From RGIG5472 sp051867615 (GTDB lineage: Bacteria > Bacillota > Clostridia > Oscillospirales > Oscillospiraceae), in contig JBJDYU010000021.1 in NCBI GenBank assembly GCA_051867615.1, positions 4,285-68,284 of the forward strand: a DNA stretch of 64,000 bases. The letters are read 5' to 3'. The notes under the pieces were generated by a model that worked only from the letters and a program-made list of their open reading frames with translations, was not told the DNA's origin and did not search any database. The stretch's first letter is position 1; every line of letters begins with the position of its first letter. The translations under genes were made by a program, and so were the position numbers. Below are positions 24,459 to 33,166 of the stretch, piece after piece.

Positions 24459-25730
24459 TTATTTTGCATGGATATTGATGAATTCCGCCTTCAGCTTGGA
24501 GTAGAGGATGGTCTGGCTGCTGTACAGCCCCCGGTAGCCCGAGAGCATATAGCCCACGCCGCAGGCGAGGGCAAAGCAGCTCAGCCCCTCCGAGCCGAAC
24601 AGCTCCACGCTGAGAAGAATGGCGGCTATGGGACAGTTCACCGCTCCGCAGAACACCGCCGCAAGGCCGATGGCCGCGCCGAAGCCCCCGGGCAGTCCCA
24701 GCAGCGGCGCCGCCGCGCAGCCGAAGGTCGCCCCCACAAAGAAGGTGGGCACCATCTCGCCGCCCTTGAAGCCGCAGCCCAGAGTGACGGCGGTAAAGAG
24801 CAGCTTGCAGAGGAAGTCCCAGGGCCGGGCCTGCCCCTGCTCCACCGCCTTTGCGACGACCTCCAGCCCCGCGCCGTTATAGTCCGTGGTGCCCAGCAGC
24901 ACCGTCGCCGCGGCGATGAGCAGGCCGCCCACAAGGGCCCGGAAATAGGGGTTCGGCAGCAGGCGGGCCGCCAGATGCTCCGTGCGGTGCAGCGTCTCGC
25001 ACAGCAGGATGCTCACCAGGGCGCAGAGCACCGCCAGCACCGCCGTGCGCAGGAGCAGCGGCGCGTCCACAGCCGGCACAGTCAGAGAGAAGCGGGTAGG
25101 CGCAAGACCGAAAAGCAGGGACACGCCATAGGCCACCAGAGAAGCCACGATGCAGGGCAGGAAGCCCGCGTAGTACAAAACGCCCACGCTCACCACCTCC
25201 AGCGCGAAGACCGTGGCGGTGAGCGGCGTGCCGAACAGGGCCGAAAACAGCGCGCTCATGCCGCAGAGGGTGGCGAGACGGCGGTCCTTGTCGTCCAGCC
25301 GCAGCAGCTCGCCCACGTGGCGGCCCAGATCGCCGCCCATCTGCAGCGCCGCGCCCTCCCGTCCGGCGCTGCCGCCGCAGAGGTGGGTCAGAATGGTGCT
25401 GAAAAAGATGGCGGGCAGCAGCAGCCAGGGGATGGACCGCCCCTCATGCACCGAATCCAGCACCGTGTTGGTGCCAAGGCCCGCCACATGGGCCAGCCGG
25501 TACATGGCGGTGATGGCTACGCCCGCGAGAGGCAGCAGCCACAAAAGCCACGGATGCGCGCCGCGCAGCGCCGCCGCCCGCTCCACGCCCAGGTGGAACA
25601 GCGCGCCCACCACGCCGCCCGCGGCCCCCACGATGACCGCCAGAAACAGCCATTTCAGCAGCGCCCGCGCATACCCGGCCACTTGGCCCGCCGCGGCGCG
25701 GCGCTTCTCTTTTCCCCTATGTTCCGGCAC
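24459..25730 (-). CDS. ClC-family anion transporter, CLC-F (fluoride/proton antiporter) type likely
   Basis: 423 aa, about ten membrane helices. ClC motifs: GGSAGREGAALQMGG around 119-133 with the gating glutamate Glu125, and GCGFKGGEMVPTFFVGAT in place of the GxFxP loop. The GREG(A/T)xxQMG and GGExxPxFFxGAT wording matches the EriC/CLC-F branch, which exports fluoride, better than the GREGP/GGxFAP chloride branch. Start is GTG 25730 with aaggagg 9 nt upstream. No fluoride riboswitch is recognisable in the leader, which weakens the fluoride call. Confidence 0.85.
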   Translation of the reverse strand: MPEHRGKEKRRAAAGQVAGYARALLKWLFLAVIVGAAGGVVGALFHLGVERAAALRGAHPWLLWLLPLAGVAITAMYRLAHVAGLGTNTVLDSVHEGRSIPWLLLPAIFFSTILTHLCGGSAGREGAALQMGGDLGRHVGELLRLDDKDRRLATLCGMSALFSALFGTPLTATVFALEVVSVGVLYYAGFLPCIVASLVAYGVSLLFGLAPTRFSLTVPAVDAPLLLRTAVLAVLCALVSILLCETLHRTEHLAARLLPNPYFRALVGGLLIAAATVLLGTTDYNGAGLEVVAKAVEQGQARPWDFLCKLLFTAVTLGCGFKGGEMVPTFFVGATFGCAAAPLLGLPGGFGAAIGLAAVFCGAVNCPIAAILLSVELFGSEGLSCFALACGVGYMLSGYRGLYSSQTILYSKLKAEFINIHAK

Positions 25731-25802
25731 GGTACACCGCCTCCTTCCCAAAGACCGCCCTGCGGCCGATGCAGTAGGACAGTATTGTAAAGCAGGCGGA
25801 AC

Positions 25803-25839
25803 AAAAAAGCAAGGGCGGCCAAGCCGCCCTTGCTTTTTT
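25803..25839. terminator. Hairpin terminator between E2-like gene and ClC gene
   Basis: AAAAAAGCAAGGGCGGC / GCCGCCCTTGCTTTTTT is near symmetrical and would work on both strands; on the minus strand it ends the E2-like gene. Confidence 0.85.
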
Positions 25840-25908
25840 ATGTATTTTATCGCGCAAAAAGTGCATGAAAGCAGGTATTTCGCCCGCCGTGAGAGCGGTG
25901 TTCCGCCC

Positions 25909-26766
25909 TCACACCGCCGCTTCCGCTTCCTCCCCGCACGCCTCCGGCTCCTCGTCACGGCCGTTTTCCAGCAGCTCCGGCTGCCGCAGGTAGCGCTGCA
26001 CGTCGAAGAAGAACGCGGCGTAGTCATGCCCGGTGCAGATGCGCTCGTCCATGACCACGGACAGGGGCAGCACCTTCCTGTCAAAGTTTCCGTTCATGAA
26101 ATCCGGCTCCGGCTTGCCCATGGCGACGAACACGCCGGTGGTGCCGAACTGGTAGCAGTGGTGATAGATGGCGCGGGTGTTGATGGAGGCCAGGTTCGTG
26201 ATAAAGAGGCTGGTGTGGAAGGGGCTCAGGTCGATGATGGCCCGGGGCAGCAGCCCCACATGGTCCAGAAACCGGGCAAGGCCCAGCACCAGCGAGGGCA
26301 GAAAGGGGATGGAAAACATGAAATTCGCGAACTTGTCGGTGGAGTTGTTGTGGGCCGCGTGGCGGTTCTTCTCCACCGCCTCCTCGATCTTCCGGTTGAT
26401 GGAGATGACGTCGTCCCCCTCCTCGAAGAAGACCTTCAGCGTCGTTTCATCCGGCGTGCCGTCCTGCCGCTTTTTCAGGATCACGAAGCTCACGCAGAAG
26501 TGGTTCCGCTGATAGATCTTCTTGTTCACCACAAAGCGGTTGAGCCGCGGATGCCGCTGGGCCGCCTTATAGTAGGCCGCCAGGACCAGCGACATATAGC
26601 CCATGCGGATCCCCTGGCGCCGCTTCTCCTGGATATACTTCCGCAGCGGCTCCATCTCCGCGTACTGCGTGACAAAATTCTGCGCGTCAAAGCGCTTGGG
26701 CATGATGTAGGGGATCGCCGCCTGGATGGCGGGAAGATCCTTTACCCGGGTCCCGTCAGGTCTCAT
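25909..26766 (-). CDS. E2-type (CoA-dependent acyltransferase fold) protein lacking the HxxxDG motif
   Basis: 285 aa. The sequence follows the catalytic domain of 2-oxoacid dehydrogenase E2 / chloramphenicol acetyltransferase: 'MGYMSLVLAAYYKAAQRHPRLNRFVVNKKIYQRNHFCVSFV' early and LPLSVVMDERICTGHDYAAFF late. The position of the HxxxDG motif reads DERICTG (240-246), so both catalytic His and Asp are replaced. There is no lipoyl or E3-binding domain and no E1 or E3 gene nearby. A stand-alone, perhaps non-catalytic, relative is likely; true function unknown. SD aggaga. Acidic tail EEPEACGEEAEAAV. Confidence 0.78.
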   Translation of the reverse strand: MRPDGTRVKDLPAIQAAIPYIMPKRFDAQNFVTQYAEMEPLRKYIQEKRRQGIRMGYMSLVLAAYYKAAQRHPRLNRFVVNKKIYQRNHFCVSFVILKKRQDGTPDETTLKVFFEEGDDVISINRKIEEAVEKNRHAAHNNSTDKFANFMFSIPFLPSLVLGLARFLDHVGLLPRAIIDLSPFHTSLFITNLASINTRAIYHHCYQFGTTGVFVAMGKPEPDFMNGNFDRKVLPLSVVMDERICTGHDYAAFFFDVQRYLRQPELLENGRDEEPEACGEEAEAAV

Positions 26767-26833
26767 AGCTTCTCTCCTGTCCGATTCAGTATGCCCCGCT
26801 TCGGGGCCTTGCGTACATATTATTGGTAAAAAC

Positions 26834-26862
26834 AGTATACCAGTCTTTTCCGCACTTTTCAA
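26834..26862 (-). promoter_or_regulatory. Promoter of the E2-like gene
   Basis: Minus strand TTGAAA (26857-26862), 17 bp, TATACT (26834-26839). Confidence 0.7.
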
Positions 26863-26967
26863 TGATTTTGCCAAAATGTCGAAAAATTTAAGGCTTGCTT
26901 TCTCTCCGATTTGAGCGTTCCTCACATCGGCTGTGCAAATTTTTCCCAAGGAATGTGGAAATTCCGG

Positions 26968-26996
26968 TTGCTTCTCCCCTGAAAATGCCCTATATT
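26968..26996 (+). promoter_or_regulatory. serC-serA promoter
   Basis: TTGCTT (26968-26973), 17 bp, TATATT (26991-26996). The 70-nt leader contains a perfect GCGGGGA/TCCCCGC hairpin (27012-27032). Confidence 0.7.
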
Positions 26997-27072
26997 TATT
27001 TTGTATAGAAATGCGGGGAGTCCCTATCCCCGCGCAGGCAATATTACAAAATACAACAGGAGGCAATCATCT

Positions 27073-28158
27073 ATGAACTACGGTCGTACTTTCAACTTCT
27101 CCGCCGGCCCCGCCATGATGCCCGAGGAGGTCCTGGAGGAGATCCGTGACGAAATGATGAACTACCGCGGCTCCGGTATGTGCGTCATGGAGATGTCCCA
27201 CCGCAGCAAGGTCTTTCAGCAGATCGTGGACGAGGCCGAGCAGGATCTGCGCGAGCTGATGAACATCCCCGACAACTACAAGGTCCTCTTTATCCAGGGC
27301 GGCGCCACGCTGCAGTTCTCCATGATCCCCATGAACCTCATGAAGAACGGCAAGGCCGTGTACATCGAGACCGGCGCCTGGTCCAAGAAGGCCATCGCCG
27401 AGGCCAAGAAGGTGGGCGAGGTCATCGTCGCCGCTTCCAGCAAGGACAAGAATTACACCTACATCCCCGACTGTTCCGATCTGGACATCCCCGAGGACAC
27501 CGACTACGTCTACATCTGCGAGAACGAGACCATCCACGGCGTCACCTGGCAGAAGCTGCCCAACACCAAGGGCCACACCCTGGTCTCCGACCAGTCCTCC
27601 ATGTTCCTCTCCAAGCCCTGCAACGTCTCCGACTACGGCATGATCTACGCCGGCGTGCAGAAGAACGTGGGCCCCGCCGGCATGGTGATCGTCATCATCC
27701 GCGAGGATCTGATCCGCGACGATCTGACCGATCTGCCCATCTATATGCAGTACAAGACCCACGCCGACAACGGCTCCATGTACAACACCCCCAACTGCTG
27801 GGATATCTACTGCTGCGGCAAGGTCTTCAAGTACCTCAAGAAGATCGGCGGCCTGGAGGTCATGCACCAGCGCAACATCGACAAGGCCAAGGTCTTCTAC
27901 GACTTCCTGGATTCCTCCAAAATGTTCACCGGCACCGTGGAGAAGGAATGCCGCAGTCTCATGAACGTGCCCTTCGTCACCGAATCCAAGGAGCTGGACG
28001 CCGAGGTCGTGGCCGCCACCAAGGCCGCGGGCTATGACAACCTCAAGGGCCACAAGTCCGTGGGCGGCCTGCGCGCCTCCATCTATAACGCCATGCCCAA
28101 GGAGGGCGTGGAGGCTCTGGTGGAGTTCCTGAAGAAGTACGAGGCGGAGCATCAGTAA
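27073..28158 (+). CDS. serC: Phosphoserine aminotransferase
   Basis: 361 aa, class-V aminotransferase. FNFSAGPAMMPEEVLEE opens the protein; the PLP lysine is Lys197 in YAGVQKNVGPAG; 'HADNGSMYNTPNCWDIY' carries substrate contacts. It converts 3-phosphohydroxypyruvate and glutamate to phosphoserine, using the product of SerA encoded 97 nt downstream. SD aggaggc. Likely co-transcribed with serA. Confidence 0.97.
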   Translation: MNYGRTFNFSAGPAMMPEEVLEEIRDEMMNYRGSGMCVMEMSHRSKVFQQIVDEAEQDLRELMNIPDNYKVLFIQGGATLQFSMIPMNLMKNGKAVYIETGAWSKKAIAEAKKVGEVIVAASSKDKNYTYIPDCSDLDIPEDTDYVYICENETIHGVTWQKLPNTKGHTLVSDQSSMFLSKPCNVSDYGMIYAGVQKNVGPAGMVIVIIREDLIRDDLTDLPIYMQYKTHADNGSMYNTPNCWDIYCCGKVFKYLKKIGGLEVMHQRNIDKAKVFYDFLDSSKMFTGTVEKECRSLMNVPFVTESKELDAEVVAATKAAGYDNLKGHKSVGGLRASIYNAMPKEGVEALVEFLKKYEAEHQ

Positions 28159-28203
28159 AAAAAGCGCTCCGGGCGGCGTTTCCCGCCGTCCGGGACAAAT
28201 CCC

Positions 28204-28224
28204 TTCCCGCGCGGTGCGCGGGAA
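28204..28224 (+). repeat. Hairpin in the serC-serA spacer
   Basis: TTCCCGCGC-GGT-GCGCGGGAA, 9-bp perfect stem without a T-run; an imperfect CCGGGCGGCG hairpin precedes it. Possibly sets the serC:serA ratio. Confidence 0.4.
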
Positions 28225-28255
28225 CAGAACACTACGAATAAGGAGAATTCCTGTT

Positions 28256-29164
28256 ATGCGTATTCTGGTTACCGACGGCATGGACAAGAAGGCCATCGCC
28301 AGACTCACTGAAAGCGGCCATGAAGTGGTGGAGCAGTTCTACGCTCCCGAGGAGCTGGGCGCCGCCCTGCGCGATTTCGACGCGGTGGTGGTCCGCTCCA
28401 AGACCAAGGTCCGCGCCAACCACATCGACGAAGCCAAGGGCGGCAGGCTGAAGCTCATCATCCGCGGCGGCGTGGGCGTGGACAACATCGACGTGAAGTA
28501 TGCCGAGGAAAACGGCATCACCGTGCGGAACACCCCCGGCGCCTCCTCCGAGTCCGTGGCCGAGCTGGCCATGGCCCTGATGTTCGCCTGCGCCCGGTAT
28601 GTCTCCATCGCGGGCCACACCATGCGCGAGGACAAGTGGGAGAAGAAGGCCTACGGCAAGGGCATTGAGCTCTCCGGCAAGACCCTGGGCATCATCGGCT
28701 TCGGCCGCATCGGCAAGAAGCTGGGCCTCCTGGCCAAGGCGCTGGGCATGAACGTGCTGGCCTATGCCCGCCACATCCCTCCCGTGGAGGAGCAGGTGGG
28801 CATCCCCTATGTGAGCCTGGATGAGCTGCTGGCCCAGTCCGACTTCATCTCCGTCCACGCGCCCGCTGTGGACGGCGGCCCCCTCATCAACGCCGAGCGC
28901 ATCGCCCAGATGAAGGACGGCGTGGTGATCATCAACACCTCCCGCGGCTCCAACGTGGACGAAGCCGCCCTGCTGGAGGCGCTGAACAGCGGCAAGGTCC
29001 GCAGCGCCGGTCTCGACGTGTACGCCGAAGAACCCAGCGCCAACAAGGAGCTGTACAGCCATCCCATGGTGGCCTGCACGCCGCATATCGGCGCCGCCAC
29101 CGTGGAGGCCCAGGGCCGCATCGGCGAGGAGATCGTGGAGATCATCGAGAGCTTCGGCAAATAA
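28256..29164 (+). CDS. serA: D-3-phosphoglycerate dehydrogenase (short type)
   Basis: 302 aa, D-2-hydroxyacid dehydrogenase family. NAD-binding GFGRIGKKLG (148-157), catalytic Arg in NTSRGSNVDEAAL and His in CTPHIGAATVEAQ. It oxidises 3-phosphoglycerate to 3-phosphohydroxypyruvate. It lacks the ACT and ASB regulatory domains of longer SerA enzymes, so direct serine feedback through an ACT domain is not expected. Position after serC supports serine synthesis rather than another 2-hydroxyacid. Confidence 0.93.
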   Translation: MRILVTDGMDKKAIARLTESGHEVVEQFYAPEELGAALRDFDAVVVRSKTKVRANHIDEAKGGRLKLIIRGGVGVDNIDVKYAEENGITVRNTPGASSESVAELAMALMFACARYVSIAGHTMREDKWEKKAYGKGIELSGKTLGIIGFGRIGKKLGLLAKALGMNVLAYARHIPPVEEQVGIPYVSLDELLAQSDFISVHAPAVDGGPLINAERIAQMKDGVVIINTSRGSNVDEAALLEALNSGKVRSAGLDVYAEEPSANKELYSHPMVACTPHIGAATVEAQGRIGEEIVEIIESFGK

Positions 29165-29185
29165 ACAGCCCGCATCAGAAACAGC

Positions 29186-29228
29186 AGCGCCGCCCGCCGG
29201 AAATCCGGCGGGCGGCGCTTTGTCTTGT
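29186..29228. terminator. Terminator between convergent serA and M24 peptidase genes
   Basis: 15-bp perfect stem AGCGCCGCCCGCCGG / CCGGCGGGCGGCGCT followed by TTGTCTTGTT on the plus strand. Confidence 0.8.
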
Positions 29229-29230
29229 TA

Positions 29231-30298
29231 TCACACTTCAATGAGGTCGTGGGGAACACTGATGAAGTTCTCGTTGCCGTTTTCCGTCAGCAGCACCTGG
29301 TCCTCGATGCGGACGCCGCCCCAGCCGGGGATGTACAGGCCCGGCTCGATGGTGACGACGGTATCCGGCTGCAGCGGGCTCGTCCCGTCGGGGCCCATGA
29401 AGGGCAGCTCGTGGACGAACAGGCCGATGCCGTGTCCGATGCCTTTGTAATGGTACGGGAAATACTCCGTATCCTTGATGGCCCGGATGGAGGCCTCATA
29501 CACCTCGCTGGGGATGGCCCCGGCCTTCATGACGGCCAGGGAATCCTCGATCATCCGCTTTTCCAGCTCGTAGACCTCCCGCTGCTTCGCGTCGGCCTTG
29601 CCCACCACCACGGTGCGGGTCATGTCGCTCATGTACCCGTGGAACTGGCAGCCGTAATCCATCAGCACGAAGTCGCCGTACTGCAGCGCCCGGTCCGAGG
29701 GAATGCCGTGCAGCAGGCTGGTGTTGGGGCCGGAGATAAGGATGTTGCCGTAGGGCTGGGTGTCCGCCCCCTCCAGCACCATGTAAGCCGAGAGCTTCGC
29801 CGCCAGCTCCTTCTCCGTCACGCCCACGCGGATATCGTCCAGAATGCGCCAGAAGGCCCGGCAGGAGATATCGCAGGCGGCGCGGAGATAGCCGATCTCC
29901 TCCGGTGTTTTCACGCTGCGCAGGTTCTCCACCACGTTGGTGGTGGGCACCAGCTCCGCCTCCGTCTCCGCCTTCAGCTCACTGTAGCGCTGATAGCTCA
30001 GCGCGTCCGCCTCAAAGGCCACACTGTGCAGCCCCTGCTCCTTCAGCACATGGGCCGCGGCCTTCATCATGCTCCCGCCCACGGCCCGCCAGTTCACCAG
30101 CGTGATATCCGGGCATTCCAGCTCCACCTGCTCGGTGTAGCGCGGGTCGGTGATAAGAAAGCCGCCCTTCGCCGTGATGAGCGCGCAGGAGTCCGCCCCC
30201 TTGAAGCCCGTGGACCAGCGGACGTTGGGCTGCTTCGTCAGGAAAATGGCCTCCGCCTCGCCCTTTTCAAACCAGGGCAGTATCCGTTCGTTCAGCAT
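29231..30298 (-). CDS. M24-family Xaa-Pro peptidase
   Basis: 355 aa. Creatinase-like N-domain (1-125) and pita-bread metallopeptidase domain (130-350). All five metal ligands are seen: Asp and Asp in LMDYGCQFHGYMSDMTR, His in GIGHGIGLFVHE, Glu in TIEPGLYIPGWGG and Glu in VRIEDQVL. It should cleave Xaa-Pro dipeptides or N-terminal Xaa-Pro bonds in the cytoplasm (PepQ/PepP). The exact substrate length is not resolved. SD aggag (aaggagagat). Confidence 0.92.
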   Translation of the reverse strand: MLNERILPWFEKGEAEAIFLTKQPNVRWSTGFKGADSCALITAKGGFLITDPRYTEQVELECPDITLVNWRAVGGSMMKAAAHVLKEQGLHSVAFEADALSYQRYSELKAETEAELVPTTNVVENLRSVKTPEEIGYLRAACDISCRAFWRILDDIRVGVTEKELAAKLSAYMVLEGADTQPYGNILISGPNTSLLHGIPSDRALQYGDFVLMDYGCQFHGYMSDMTRTVVVGKADAKQREVYELEKRMIEDSLAVMKAGAIPSEVYEASIRAIKDTEYFPYHYKGIGHGIGLFVHELPFMGPDGTSPLQPDTVVTIEPGLYIPGWGGVRIEDQVLLTENGNENFISVPHDLIEV

Positions 30299-30367
30299 CT
30301 GTATCTCTCCTTTGCAGTTGTTTCCGTATATTTGCCGCGTCCCGGACGCGGCTCGTTTGCCCTGCCT

Positions 30368-30395
30368 ATTATAGCATCTCTGTCCCGCTTTGCAA
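30368..30395 (-). promoter_or_regulatory. Promoter of the M24 peptidase gene
   Basis: Minus strand TTGCAA (30390-30395), 16 bp, TATAAT (30368-30373). Confidence 0.65.
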
Positions 30396-30559
30396 GCCGC
30401 GGCTCCGCCTGCCAGGGCTCCGGAACAATAAAATTTGGCGGCGCTTAATTGCAAAAGCGACCGTTTTCACCGCTTTCGCGCCGCATAATAGGGACAGCCC
30501 AACGGAAAGCTAAGGTGCGGCGGCGTATCCGGCTGCCGCAGAAAGGACGGTAAGGATTC

Positions 30560-30742
30560 ATGAAATTCCTGGTCAACGACAACTGCATCGGCTGCGGCCT
30601 TTGCGCCAACACCTGCCCCGGTGTGTTCACCATGGACGACGCCCGCGCCCAGGCCAACCCCAACGACGTGGCCCCCGAGCTGGAGGCTTCCGCCACGGAG
30701 GCCATGGAGGGCTGCCCGGTAAACGCCATCGAGCAGGCGTGA
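30560..30742 (+). CDS. Ferredoxin, single [4Fe-4S] cluster
   Basis: 60 aa. Cluster ligands CIGCGLC (Cys9, Cys12, Cys15) plus the distal Cys in EGCPVNAI; the remaining Cys in NTCPGVF is the one that can form a disulfide in the Thermotoga-type ferredoxin. A small cytoplasmic electron carrier for reactions such as pyruvate:ferredoxin oxidoreductase. SD ggacggtaagg. Stands alone with a strong terminator. Confidence 0.95.
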   Translation: MKFLVNDNCIGCGLCANTCPGVFTMDDARAQANPNDVAPELEASATEAMEGCPVNAIEQA

Positions 30743-30747
30743 AACAT

Positions 30748-30782
30748 AAGGAAAGCGGAGCCGCGGCTCCGCTTTCCTTTTT
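30748..30782 (+). terminator. Ferredoxin gene terminator
   Basis: AAGGAAAGCGGAGCC / GGCTCCGCTTTCCTT stem followed by TTT. Confidence 0.88.
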
Positions 30783-30843
30783 GCCGTGAAGGCCGTCTTT
30801 TTCCGCTTTGATGCAACCAAACGGTGCCATTTGAAAAAAGGGC

Positions 30844-30874
30844 TTGACTCTCTCCCCGCGTCAGGGCGTACACT
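30844..30874 (+). promoter_or_regulatory. MerR-type promoter with 19-bp spacer
   Basis: TTGACT (30844-30849), 19 bp, TACACT (30869-30874). The overlong spacer is the hallmark of promoters activated by MerR-family DNA twisting, so autoregulation is expected. Confidence 0.65.
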
Positions 30875-30898
30875 CATGGCGGAAAGGCGGTGAACAGC

Positions 30899-31633
30899 AT
30901 GAAACTCTCCATCAGTGAGGCGGCGGCGCGTATGGGCGTCAGTGTCCGGACGCTGCGCTATTACGACGCCATCGGCCTGCTCCGCCCCTCGGAGGTGGCG
31001 GAGAGCGGCTACCGGTATTATGACGAGCAGGCGCTTTGGCAGCTGCGGCAGATCCTGTTCTTCCGGGAGCTGGAATTCCCGCTGAAGGAGGTGGCGGAGC
31101 TGCTCTCCCGCCCGGACTATGACAAAGTGCCGGCGCTGCGCCGCCAGCGGGAGCTGCTGCTGCGCAAGCGGCAGCGGCTGGACGGACTGCTCCGGCAGAT
31201 CGACGCATATCTGGAGGAAACAACTATGACGAAAGCAAACATCACACTGGAAGAAATGGAGCAGGCCCGGCGGCAGTACGCCCCGGAGGTCGGGCAGCGC
31301 TGGGGCGGGACCGAAGCCTACGCCGAAAGCGAGGAAAAGCGCGTGGGCCGCACCGAAGCTCAGGAGCTGGGCGTGGCGGAGGAGGCGGAGGAGATCTTCG
31401 CGGCCTTCGCCGCCCTGATGGACCGGGAACCCGGGGACGCGGAGGTGCAGGCCCTGGTGCGGCGCTGGCAGGACCACATCACGAAGAACCACTACCGCTG
31501 CACCAAGGAGATCCTGGCCTGTCTCGGGCAGATGTACACCGCGGACGAACGCTTCACGGAGCATCTCGACCGCCACGGCGACGGCTGCGCCGCCTTTATG
31601 AGCGAGGCCATCGCCGTCTACTGCGGAGAATAA
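30899..31633 (+). CDS. MerR-family regulator with TipAS drug-binding domain
   Basis: 244 aa. MerR winged helix (1-75: SEAAARMGVSVRTLRYYDAIGLLRPSEV), a dimerising coiled coil (75-105) and a helical TipAS domain (115-244: ITLEEMEQARRQYAPEVGQRWG, YTADERFTEHLDRHGDG). TipAL-type proteins bind cyclic thiopeptide or other compounds and activate their own promoter. The 19-bp spacer promoter fits this. No efflux or resistance gene follows, so the regulon is elsewhere. ATG 30899 is preferred; GTG 30890 is possible. Confidence 0.9.
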   Translation: MKLSISEAAARMGVSVRTLRYYDAIGLLRPSEVAESGYRYYDEQALWQLRQILFFRELEFPLKEVAELLSRPDYDKVPALRRQRELLLRKRQRLDGLLRQIDAYLEETTMTKANITLEEMEQARRQYAPEVGQRWGGTEAYAESEEKRVGRTEAQELGVAEEAEEIFAAFAALMDREPGDAEVQALVRRWQDHITKNHYRCTKEILACLGQMYTADERFTEHLDRHGDGCAAFMSEAIAVYCGE

Positions 31634-31688
31634 CTTCCGGCTATGGAAAGCCGGGCCTTTGCCGGAAACGACAGAGCGGCTTTATGGC

Positions 31689-31733
31689 GCAAAAAAACGG
31701 AGTCCTTTCGGACTCCGTTTTTTGTTTCGGTAA
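31689..31733. terminator. Bidirectional terminator between MerR gene and gdhA
   Basis: CAAAAAAACGGAGTCC-TTTC-GGACTCCGTTTTTTG, T-runs on both strands. Confidence 0.9.
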
Positions 31734-31744
31734 GTACGCTTCGA

Positions 31745-33097
31745 TTAGAACGCGCCCTGCTCCATCATGGCGGTGGCGACCTTCTTGAAGCCGGCGATGT
31801 TGGCGCCCGCCACCAGGTCGTAGCCCAGGCCGTACTCCTCGGCGGCTTCGGCGGAGACCTTGTGGATGTTCACCATCATCTTCTTCAGCTGCTCATCGAC
31901 TTCCTCGGCGGTCCAGACCAGACGCTCGGAGTTCTGGGCCATTTCCAGCGCGGAAACGCCCACGCCGCCGGCGTTGACGGCCTTGGAGGGAGCGACGATC
32001 ATGTGCTTCTGCTGGCGCAGGAAGTTCAGCGCGTCGTTGGTGGTGGGCATATTGGCCACTTCGATGTAATACTTCACACCGGAAGCGGCGATCTTCTGCG
32101 CCCACTCCAGGTTAACGTCGTTCTGCATAGCGGCGGGCATGCAGATATCCACGTCGGTGGCGCCCCAGTGCTTGGTGCCGGGCACAAACTCGCAGCCGAA
32201 GTGGTCGGCGTAGGGCTTGCAGTGCATGGGGTCGGTGGCGCGCATCTTCAGGATGAAGTTCAGCTTCTCCTCGGTGTCGATGCCGTCGGGATCATGGACA
32301 TAGCCGTCGGGGCCGGCCATGTAGGTGACCTTGGCGCCCAGCTGAGCGGCCTTCTTCATGATGCCCCAGGCCACGTTGCCGTAGCCGGAGACGGCGATGC
32401 GCTTGCCCTTGATGGTGTCGTTCTCGTGCTTCAGCACCTCGCAGAGATAGTACACCGCGCCGTAGCCGGTGGCCTCGGGACGGATCAGGGAGCCGCCGTA
32501 GCTCATGCCCTTGCCGGTGAGAACGCCGTTCTCCCAGACGCCCTTCAGGCGGCGGTACTGGCCGTACAGGTAGCCGATCTCGCGGCCGCCCACGCCCATG
32601 TCGCCGGCGGGAACGTCGATGTCCGGCCCGATGTAGCGGTACAGGGCGGTCATGAAGCTCTGGCAGAAGCGCATGACTTCGGCGTCGGACTTGCCGGCGG
32701 GATCGAAGTCGGAGCCGCCCTTGGCGCCGCCGATGGGCAGGCCGGTCAGGCTGTTTTTGAAGGTCTGCTCAAAGCCCAGGAACTTGATGATGCCCTCATA
32801 CACGTTCTTCTGGAAACGGAGGCCGCCCTTGTAGGGGCCGATGGCGCCGTTGAACTGGCAGCGCCAGCCGCGGTTGGTGTGCCAGTTGCCGTTATCGTCC
32901 ATCCACACCACGCGGAAGGTAAACATACGCTCCGGCTCCACCATGCGGTTGAGCAGGTCGAACTTCTCATACTCAGGATGCTTCTCGATGACGGGTTCGA
33001 TGGAGGAGAACACTTCTTCCACCGTCTGCACAAACTCAGGCTCGTTGCCGTGCTTGGTCCTCACATTCTCAAGCACGCTTTCCAGATATGCATTCAT
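31745..33097 (-). CDS. gdhA: Glutamate dehydrogenase, hexameric class I
   Basis: 450 aa. The substrate-binding block LTGLPIGGAKGGSDFDPAGKSD with the catalytic lysine, and the Rossmann segment RIAVSGYGNVAWG, place it with hexameric NADP-type GdhA. It aminates 2-oxoglutarate with ammonium, giving the glutamate used by SerC and others. Cofactor preference is inferred from similarity to the Clostridia NADP type. SD ggaggttgg 6 nt before the ATG. Confidence 0.96.
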   Translation of the reverse strand: MNAYLESVLENVRTKHGNEPEFVQTVEEVFSSIEPVIEKHPEYEKFDLLNRMVEPERMFTFRVVWMDDNGNWHTNRGWRCQFNGAIGPYKGGLRFQKNVYEGIIKFLGFEQTFKNSLTGLPIGGAKGGSDFDPAGKSDAEVMRFCQSFMTALYRYIGPDIDVPAGDMGVGGREIGYLYGQYRRLKGVWENGVLTGKGMSYGGSLIRPEATGYGAVYYLCEVLKHENDTIKGKRIAVSGYGNVAWGIMKKAAQLGAKVTYMAGPDGYVHDPDGIDTEEKLNFILKMRATDPMHCKPYADHFGCEFVPGTKHWGATDVDICMPAAMQNDVNLEWAQKIAASGVKYYIEVANMPTTNDALNFLRQQKHMIVAPSKAVNAGGVGVSALEMAQNSERLVWTAEEVDEQLKKMMVNIHKVSAEAAEEYGLGYDLVAGANIAGFKKVATAMMEQGAF

Positions 33098-33166
33098 TTT
33101 GATCCAACCTCCAAATTTTTCATCCTTCGGCCAGGGGCCTCCCGGTCCCTCTCCATAAGCGAATTC

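Noticed and set aside
25731..25802. Fluoride riboswitch ahead of the ClC gene
   Set aside because: I looked for the crcB-motif elements on the minus strand and did not find them.
26767..27072. T-box or other riboswitch ahead of serC
   Set aside because: The 70-nt leader after the mapped promoter has only one small hairpin and no T-box sequence.
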